Shown here in pieces: positions 37,391-45,900 of a stretch of 64,000 nucleotides of DNA (positions are counted from its first letter, which is position 1; each line of letters begins with the position of its first letter). The stretch is from Primula veris. Taxonomy: Eukaryota > Streptophyta > Magnoliopsida > Ericales > Primulaceae. The stretch spans positions 4,126,343 through 4,190,342 of the forward strand of contig OY821748.1 in assembly GCA_963682055.1 (NCBI GenBank), in the 5' to 3' direction. A program made the position numbers and the translations under genes. The notes beneath the pieces were generated by a model. The model did no database searches. It was not told the DNA's origin and was given only the letters and a program-made list of their open reading frames with translations.

Positions 37391-40300
37391 ATCGACCTGT
37401 CGTTCGATCAATGAGAACCTATTCACATTACAAGCAAAACTATTTTTCGAACCTGTCGTTTCGAAATAAAGTTTATGATTGTGCAAACCATAAACATATA
37501 AACCAGTCGTTTTATATGATAAATAATCCAGAACTCCCAACACATGTTGGATGCCATCTATGATGAGAAAAATCGTAAAAACATACTTGCGAAATGACTG
37601 TTTAAACGTTGATTTTAATCCGTCACCACATGTTACTCACCCTGATGTGTGAAAATGTGATGCCCAAATTTTTTTTGGATGCCATCTTTGATGAGTAAAA
37701 CACGAGTTTGTTGTTACTCACCCTCGAGATGAATGCTAAGGCGTTGATTTTATTCCGCCGCCACATTTGAGACGCGATGACGTCTATGGTGAACAAATGT
37801 CTGAAATTGACATATTGGAGCTATCCTTCACCAAAATACTAGCTTGGAAATTGTATTCCATAAGCAGTATCGTGAATTTATATTCACCATATTCCTTTAT
37901 CGCCCATCTGTTATTGGATAAAAAAAATTACCCCGGTGAGTAGTTTTAATCCTATTGGGTCAATGGCAAATTGTTTGCCTGATATTAATGCTCTTCGTGT
38001 ATATTTTTTTTCACGAATCGAGAACCGAGACAAGTGTTATTTGCCTCGAACTGTCGCGATCCCGATGAATCGCCTAGCCAAGCGAGATTTTAGACAATCG
38101 TCAAAATCGAAAACCTGTGGCTCCAAGACAGTAATTGAAAGGACACAATATGGCCCGTTGTCACAAAGCAAGAGATAATGCTCAAGGAGCCAACTCTATG
38201 CTATAAAGACAAAGGTCATGCACGGTTACTCCTTAAATAGTTCACAACTATTATAAAGGTGGAAAAACCGATGCTAATGTGGTTAAAGTTAATTGAAAGG
38301 AAACTATTGAGACCCCCGATTTTGTGGCTCAAATGAGTTTGATATCTTTCTTTATTGATTTTGATAAATCATTGAGCCATTTTTTCGCTCATCTGGATTA
38401 TGTTTTTCCATTTGGATTATGATTTTTCCATTTGGACATACTTTTGGATTATGGTTTGCCTGTTTACGAAATTTCTCGAAATAATTTAAAGTGTTTTGAG
38501 CAAATTCCTTTGACAAATGTGACCAAACTTTAAATTATGAAATTTTAGGCAATACTTGTGGTGTAGTTGGTTTTTTAGAAATAGTGGGTAACAGTGTACC
38601 ACATAATTTCACCAACTATTTGCCTAAAAGAGTACTCAGTGACAACGATTCTGGACATGTCGTTCCAAATCGAAATCTTTGGTAAAACCAAATTGATTTG
38701 TCAAGTATGAGGTCTTATACTCATGTAGGTCCTGCCGTACCTTGTTGAGTTATAAAATATTCGAGAAAACCAGTGTTACCTGGTAATAGCTCATGAAATA
38801 ATTAAATTTCTTTACATAGTCTCCATTCAATACGATCAAAAACGTATTTTAGAGGAGTTGAAATGTCTTTCAAGTGGTTGCTACCACATTTTTAAAGTAT
38901 TTAAAGTTACCTTATCATTTCGCCTGTCGTCGAAATGATAAATGATTTAGATGCTAAGACATGATTGTCTGTACTATCATTCGCCTGTCGTCGATTAATA
39001 AGAGCATTTTGATATTGTGGCATTGACCGGATGAGATATTCCCGGGTCAAAAGACGATGCTTGATTTATAATCGCATCGCATTTGGATTTTATCTGAGAA
39101 TATATTTCGCGATTAATCCGAAATTCATGCCATTAATGCTCACTTTGAAAGACCAGTATGTGTAAAGATAACGAAATGAACTCGTAGAATTCTTGTAAAG
39201 AATTGAAGGAGTTATTGTGGACTTATCCAACCATAAGACGGACCATAAATATAAATGGTTATGGTTGATGCATCGACAATAGGTCACATGATTATTGTTG
39301 TCCACAGAAATGCAGTATCTTCCAAACTTTTAGCCCTATCATTAAGTTGATGGCCCATGATCCGGATTATCCTGAAAAGTCTAGCCGACTTGATAATTCC
39401 GAAGAGTAATAATCGAAATTTCGATTTGAAATACTTGAGTTTGGAAATTGAAATTGAACATCCTATCGATTATGTTCAGACCCAAATGGACTCACGGAAA
39501 GTTTGATGATGCGACTGCAAATGATTGCACGCATTTCTTGGTCTTGCGCACCAAGATTTATATTTCTGTGTGGGGTTATGCTATTTTGCTGCATTGGTCC
39601 GTTATGAGGCCCATAGACACTCAAACACCATATGCGTACCAGCTGGTTACTGGTTATGAGCCAGAAGTCTCATATTAAAGCGTGTTTGGAGTGCTTAATT
39701 AATATTTTGATTGAGCCGCTATAGCGTTCAAAATATGGACCTCTGAAGGGGACATAAGTCGATTATGAATCTCCTGCCTATCATTTGATAGAGTAACCTT
39801 GGCAAGCGATCTCTTTACCGCATGATATGCGAAAGTGACATCGCTAAGACTGTTCTCCCCGTCGTTAGGGGGAGATTTGCACGTTACCGTTGATAAGGAA
39901 CGACGTGAAGTAACGTGGCATAACCCACTCAGTCTTAGCTTGATCCCAAAACTGCACTTAGTGATAAGTAAGTGCATAGACTCCCTCAAGTCTAACTAAA
40001 TGCCAGACGCATTTAATAACTTTATGAGATGTCACGAGATCATTTATACCTGCTGCAAAATGCTTGCAAGGATAGACGTCCCTATCGGACGCCGTGTTCC
40101 TGTCGTAACACGTTGCTTTGGCCGAACCCGCCAAGCAAAGGACGCTGTCGTCGGCCGTCAGTCTGTCGTCCTTCCCAAGATATGAGGAAGTTGACCGGTT
40201 CTTAATTCGTTCAGCCCCAGAGGTGGTGAACTGAAACTCGTTTGTTGCACGAGATTATAAAGGATCAAGGAGATGTGTGATTTTCTCCTCATCCTAAGAA

Positions 40301-42038
40301 TCTTGAAATATCTGTCGATCATGATATCTTAGACGATATTGAAGCGAAACGAGACTGTCATTGATTACTTGTTCATATATTCGGTGACGACTGATAATAT
40401 GAACAAATTATGACAGAGAACCATGTACCGTTGCCTGAAGTCAACGTAGAATAGACTGTACTAATGGAAACTTGCAATCCAAGTAGACTCCTTAGCGAAA
40501 GTGTGTTCGGACCTGTAGTTCCAACACCACCAATGTTAAACGAGTTCGTTTATTTGGTTATTCGTAAGGAAAAGTGATGAGAATAATGAGATTGTAGAAT
40601 GCTCGCCTAGTAGCGCAAGGCTTCTCTCACACCTTGGAATTGATTACGAGATGGTTGATTTACTCGTAATGGACATTATAACAGTCCCCTACTTTACCAG
40701 TTTAGTTGTTTCCGAAAAACTGAGTATGCAGCCATGAATGTGGTCACAGTTTTATCTCTATGGGGATTTAGACAAAGCGATATAGATGAAGGTCCCTGTG
40801 TGACTTCATAATGCTTAAATCAAGTAGTTTCTGACCACGGAACACGATCTCAATTGACTGAGACGTTCACTATATGGATTAATATAATCCGAGCGGATGT
40901 GGTATACCGCCTAAGTGAGTACTTGATTAGCTTGGGATACTTGAACAAGTATTATGCCCTTGCGTGTTTTATTACGCGATCGATTTTTGGATTTGCCTTC
41001 GAGATGAAGGATATTGGGAAGACACGGTAGTGACTCAACCTGATGATTGAGTCCCGTAAATATTGAATCTAAGTCCATGATTCAGACTACACCCAGAAGG
41101 TGTTATGACGTTTTAGTCATCATGACGCTAAGTCGTCAGATTCTCCCATGATCGTTCGATCACTAGACATTGATATAGACCCAGTCCGTCCCTGATGAGA
41201 CGATGAAGAGATATTGAACCATAATGTTCATATCTAAGTACAATAAGCGCATCATTGTACTTGGTCTAATGTGCTAGGACGAACATCTCGTCTGTTGTGA
41301 ATGGTATAGCTCGACACAACATCGCGCTAACACGCTGCCATCGAAATGGCACTAAAGACACATTCCCTTACCTTATGGTAATTTTGGAAGTGGGCTAGTT
41401 TATCCCATTTGCGTCATCGAGTGTACCTACCCCCTTCGGTATTCGAATTAACGCAACCCTTTTTCGGTTATACCGATGCCGGTTACTTATCAGACCCGCA
41501 TAAGGGATATTCCTAACATGGTATGTCTTTACCATTAGGAATAAGGCGACATCTTGGAGGTCTTGGAATGACTCCAAGTGAATCACTCTGATCTATTCGT
41601 GCTCTATGAGACGACTAGAGAGTGTATATGGCTTCGAGCTAGTATTAGTCATATTTGAATTACATATGTTCTGTCTCACGATCCAGATAAAACACTTGTC
41701 ATAGAAGACAACTTGTTGTTATTGATCAAGAGAGACATGACTACATTATGCTATTTAGCATTTCTCGCCGAAATTAATCTTCACAAATGAAGTTTAAGAG
41801 CATCCAGTTGAATGCTCGTTCTATTCCACATTAGATTTTCTTGCATCCAGTCGTATGTAAGTAAATGAGGCATCCAGTCGAATGCTCGTACTCTTTCTTG
41901 GAATATGAAATCTTTGCACCCAGTCGTGTGCAAGTGAGGGGAGCATCCAGGTGAATGCTTATTGCACTAATTACCACTTAGTCGAAATCTTCGCACCCTG
42001 TCGTGTGCAAGTGAGGGGGAGCTTCCAGTCGCATGCTC
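37391..42038 (+). repeat. Dispersed family of hairpins with a conserved 8-nt loop (CCWGTCGW type)
   Basis: At least 20 places show a short inverted repeat around an 8-nt loop. Loop starts (and loop): 37396 CCTGTCGT, 37452 CCTGTCGT, 37503 CCAGTCGT, 37641 CCTGATGT, 38061 CCCGATGA, 38656 CATGTCGT, 38731 CCTGCCGT, 38923 CCTGTCGT, 38984 CCTGTCGT, 40099 CCTGTCGT, 40512 CCTGTAGT, 41039 CCTGATGA, 41191 CCTGATGA, 41804 CCAGTTGA, 41847 CCAGTCGT, 41874 CCAGTCGA, 41920 CCAGTCGT, 41947 CCAGGTGA, 41997 CCTGTCGT, 42025 CCAGTCGC. Stems differ from site to site and pair well: TTATCATTTCG/CGAAATGATAA (11 bp), CATATAAA/TTTATATG (8), TTTCGAA/TTCGAAA (7), GACTCAA/TTGAGTC (7), CGTGTT/AACACG (6), TTGCAC/GTGCAA (6). 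The stem at 38984 is short and the one at 42025 has a mismatch. All lie inside the coding-dead Ale-like element. Function unknown. Confidence 0.85.
39019..41560 (+). pseudogene. Degenerate copia pol (integrase, RT, RNase H relics)
   Basis: Readable islands in separate frames: a pre-integrase zinc-region relic around 39019-39140; an integrase C-terminal relic at 39448-39678 (SVWGYAILLHW, then YAYQLVTGYEPEVSY); a linker relic near 40050-40120 (ARIDVPIGRRV); an RT relic at 40753-40800 (YLYGDLDKAI, stop, MKVP); an RNase H relic at 41463-41560 (GYTDAGYLSDPHKGYS, stop). The order matches copia pol. Stops and frame changes separate all of them, so no enzyme can be made from this copy. Confidence 0.8.
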
Positions 42039-42061
42039 GTGTACTCTTTTTTGTCCTTAGA

Positions 42062-42455
42062 CCAAGGTTTTTTCCCACTGGGTTTTCCTTGGCAAGGTTT
42101 TTAGCGAGACACGTTCCTATCATATCTCACTTAAGATTGCCGAAATTAGGGGGAGTATCCTGTTGTATACTTCTTACCACTGTGTACTCTTTTGTCCTTC
42201 GACTAGAGATTTTTTCCCACTGGGTTTACTCTAGCAAGGTTTTGATGAGGCACCTGTTTTGTGGTTGATCCCTACTACTACCATTGTTGCACTCTTTTTC
42301 CTTCGATCAGAGATTTTCCCATTGGGTTTGCTCTGACAAGGTTTTGATGAGGCACACTGTTTTGTGGTTAGTTACTTACATGATATTTCGGCCTATATCA
42401 TTCGGCTACACAGTTTCTCCTAGGTACCGGTTTTGTCCCACACTGGGTTTTCCGG
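42062..42455 (+). repeat. Four repeated hairpins with covarying stems before the 3' LTR
   Basis: Four units share a T-rich core with CCCACTGGG (or CCCATTGGG, CCCACACTGGG). Each is flanked by a different complementary pair: CCAAGG 42062 / CCTTGG 42087; CTAGAG 42203 / CTCTAG 42229; TCAGAG 42307 / CTCTGA 42331; CCGG 42427 / CCGG 42452. Core conserved and stem changed in compensating fashion is what selection on RNA (or single-strand DNA) structure would give. The CCCACTGGG plus CAAGGTTTT segment is common in the 3' part of plant copia elements (from memory). Confidence 0.8.
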
Positions 42456-42534
42456 CCTTAAGGTTTTTATGTGTTTAGCACTGCGAATGAACTCGACTCA
42501 GATCGACTGCATGAAGACGAAGAATTCAAGACGT

Positions 42535-42546
42535 CCAAAGGGGGAG
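42535..42546 (+). promoter_or_regulatory. Polypurine tract of the Ale-like element
   Basis: The sequence CAAAGGGGGAG lies directly before the 3' LTR, as expected for plus-strand priming. Confidence 0.8.
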
Positions 42547-42749
42547 TGTTGTAAGATTATTGGACTCTTGGGCTTTTACTTAATGGGCCCAGATGGGCTT
42601 GTAACCCTAACCCTCTATCTATATAAAGAGGGCTAGGAGTCTTGTATTTGACATTCCATTCATATTCATTCATAATAAAAGACTATACTGTTCCCCCTCT
42701 CTCTCTACTTCTGTCTCCCTAAATACATAGCTAATAGTGTATTACAACA
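42547..42749 (+). repeat. 3' LTR of the Ale-like element
   Basis: Identical to the 5' LTR base for base as read by eye. It is followed by the GAATG target duplication. Confidence 0.95.
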
Positions 42750-42905
42750 GAATGTTTTTTTTATTAACAGTAGTATTATTTTTTTTAATTATTCCACAGA
42801 TAGAATTTTAGGGTGGCTAAATAATAATTTGCTATGGCATCACTTTTTGTTTTTACTTTGTATTCTTATAATCATCGCAATGTGTGCGTGACAATCGTTT
42901 ACTTA

Positions 42906-42916
42906 TTTATATAAAT
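42906..42916 (+). promoter_or_regulatory. Candidate TATA box of the acyl-CoA ligase gene
   Basis: TTTATATAAAT ends 55 bp before the ATG at 42971. Only about 150 bp separate it from the 3' end of the Ale-like element, so the distal promoter of this gene is effectively the transposon. Confidence 0.55.
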
Positions 42917-42970
42917 GAGTACGATACACACCAATATACACACATATACGTATAGTAGAGAGAGAGAGAG

Positions 42971-45900
42971 ATGGGATTAGAGAGAGACATAGACGATCTT
43001 CCCAAAAACGATGCTAACTACACAGCATTAACGCCAATATGGTTTCTCCATCGTGCGGCTCAGGTTCATCCTACACGCAAATCCATCATCCACGGCTCTA
43101 AACACTACACGTGGCAACTTACTTACTATCGCTGCCGTCGTTTCGCCTCTGCTCTCTCTCGTCGCTCCGTTGGCTTCGGTAAAACGGTAATTTAAACTAA
43201 ATCAACTTTTATTTTTTTTACTTTCCTAAACTGAAAAAAGTTATGTTTATTACCTTGTCGATTGGTAAATTAGGATCAAAATTGTTATAATCTAAAGGCT
43301 AAGTACTAAAATGTTAAAATTTAACAATAGAAGCCTTTTCCCCTTTTATATACTCGCTAGTATTGACTGCTTAAATATATTAAATAATTTAGCAAATTAA
43401 ACAGGTTTTTATTTTCTAAAACAGGAAAAAAAGCTGTTTAGGTTCGTCGATTTATTTACGTCGGACACATAATTGGACCGAAATTGGTAGATTGAGATTC
43501 AAATTGGTAAAATTTAAAACCGAGGTACTAAAATGTTACAAATTAACAATACAAGGTACTAAACAGTTTTTTTTTTCCTTTTCTACACTTGCTAGTATTG
43601 CCTGCTTAAATAAAATTGAATTAAATAAAGATTATGGCTTTTTTTTTGTTACAATTAATTTATTTTTTGTTAGATTTTTACTTTTCTTATTGTTCTGCAT
43701 TCACCTTATGGGCAATAATTGTTAGATTGAGATCGAAATTGGTAAAATTTAAAGACTAGGTACTAAAATGTAAAATTTATCAATATAAGGTACTGAACAC
43801 CTTTTTTCCTTTTTCTATACTCACTTGTATTGCCTGCTTAAATTTTATTAATATTAAAAAAGTTTGAATAAATTATCCGCTACTGATTCTACGTTTCAGT
43901 TTCTTACTACTTGATAACAATTATGGGTTTCTTGTTACAATAATTTTTTGTTGGATTTTTACTTTTTTTTTATTGTGCTGCATTTAGCTCATGCGTTATA
44001 TTTTTCTTTAGCACCTTCGTCGATTTATATGCAATTGGACAAAATTTGGTAGATTGATATCAGAATTGCTAAAACTTAAAAGGTTGAGTACTAAAATGGT
44101 AAAATTAAAAAGTACAAGTTTTTTTTTTTTTTTTTTTTTTTACTTTAAAGGAAATTTTTATTAACCGGAGAAGAAAAATGTCAAAATACATGGGACAATA
44201 CCCCCACGATGGTAATCAAAAAGTACAAGTTATGAAGCATCTTTTTTTCCATTTTCTATACTCACTAGTATTGCCTAATTAAATTGAATTGTAGCAAATT
44301 AAACAAATTTTTATTTTCTAAACAGGAAAAAAGCTGTTACTACTCTTCGTCGATCTAAAGGTTAGGTACTAAAATGTAAGATTTTAACAATACAAGGTAC
44401 TAAACAGCCTTTTTCCTCCTTTTCTATACTTGCTAGTATTGCCTGCTTAAATTGAATTAAAACGGTAATTTTAGCAAATTAGACAAAAAATTATTTCGTA
44501 AACAGGAAAAAAGTTGTTCAGTACCTTCGTCGATTTATTATGTCGGAGCCCCTAATTGAACAAAAAATGGATCCAAATTGGTAAAACTTAAAAGTTGGGT
44601 ACTAAAATGGTTAAATACAATAGTACAGACAGTTTTGTAATTTAAGTAAAATTAATTGAATAAATTATCCGCTACTGATTCGACCACTCATGCAAACAGC
44701 TTTTTTCTCTTTTCTAAACTCGCTAGTATTGCCTGCTTAAATTAAATCAAATCAAATTGAATAAATTATCCGCTACTGATTCGTCATTTCAGTTTGTTAC
44801 AATCTAATAAACAATTATGGGTTTTTTGTTACAATCATTTGTTAGATTTGTGAATTACACATATTTTGTTTGGTCCTTTGTTTTCATATCAGTGTATTTG
44901 ATCCTCATGAGTTCCATTCTCATAGCTGTTGTGGGTAGTATAGACTATAGTTTAAAATAACCGATTTATTGATAAATTTGATCTGTGGATTTTTTTAATG
45001 TATTCTATTGGACAGCTGGCTAATCTTTGCTTAAAAGGGCTATAGATATTATTAGCGCATATATCGTCCTTATGTCTCAATGTTAATACGCCGTTTTTGT
45101 GACTTAAATTGAGGAAATAGGAGTAGGCTATAAAAGGCTACATCTTGCCATGTTAAGAAAGTTTTGATTTCGATTATATATTTTATCGAAAGTATGCCGA
45201 TTATGTATCCTTTTAGTCCCCGCAATATGAGGGGGGAAATCCAAATGTTCAGTCGTCCCGAAAAATGAATCTTGATTCTGCCACTGCTTAAACTTACAAA
45301 GGGAATCAGCTAATTGTAGTCATTCCTTTCATTCTAAAAGAGAGTTTGTCTTTCGGTTTTTCGTAATCATTATTAAAGGACTGACTTCTCAATAAGTGAA
45401 TATCTATAGGTTTATAAATTATACTGGTCATACTAAATTGGGATTGTGCATCACCATTCGATAACTTGCTTTTAAGTTGGCATTTTTTGGGTGTTTTCTT
45501 TATTAATGGATAGTCACGGGAATTAGTTCTTTTGAATATGTGGCACTGATTCTGTATGTATCCCAAAAGGTGAACTTGTGGATGGATGGGTCCATGCCTT
45601 ATTGCCTTAAAATTGTTGTCTTTGCTCTTTGTAGCCCAGCTAATAAACCAAAATTACGTTTTCATAAAAGACATTTTTTGGCATTTCCTTATACATGGAA
45701 TATTCAAGTAAATATTGTGGTGATGGACAGGACGAGCATGTTTCTGCATATAGGATTAAATCTGTTGTGCCACATGTATTAATTTTATCTCTTTCTGAAT
45801 ATGAATATAAATTATGTGATCAGATAGCAGAATCCAATTTGTTAATTTGTAGTTTGTGTTATCAATTAATGCGTTTATGTGTAAACATGGAATTCGGGGA

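Larger units (their letters stand above)
35949..42749 (+). mobile_element. Ale-like Ty1/copia element, coding-dead, with identical 203-bp LTRs
   Basis: LTRs at 35949-36151 and 42547-42749 are identical over 203 bp, start TGTTG and end AACA. The target duplication GAATG is present on both sides (35944-35948, 42750-42754). A purine tract CCAAAGGGGGAGT precedes the 3' LTR. Fragments of copia integrase, reverse transcriptase and RNase H can be read in order on the plus strand (39019-39140, 39448-39678, 40753-40800, 41463-41560), but every frame is interrupted. Identical LTRs normally mean a very recent insertion, so this copy must have been made with help from another element, or its LTRs were equalised by gene conversion. 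The interior is densely populated by short inverted repeats. Confidence 0.92.

Noticed and set aside
41191..41215. CTGATGAG resembling the hammerhead ribozyme core
   Set aside because: The needed GAAA box and three stems are missing. The same bases form the loop and stem of one of the 8-nt-loop hairpins (CGTC/GACG), which explains them better.
41798..42038. CRISPR-like spacing of the GCATCCAGTCG repeats
   Set aside because: Eukaryotic nuclear context, units are hairpins of irregular spacing in a retroelement, no cas genes.
35949..42749. TRIM or LARD label for the second element
   Set aside because: Too long for a TRIM and it carries readable copia pol relics, so a degenerate Ale-like copia element describes it better.
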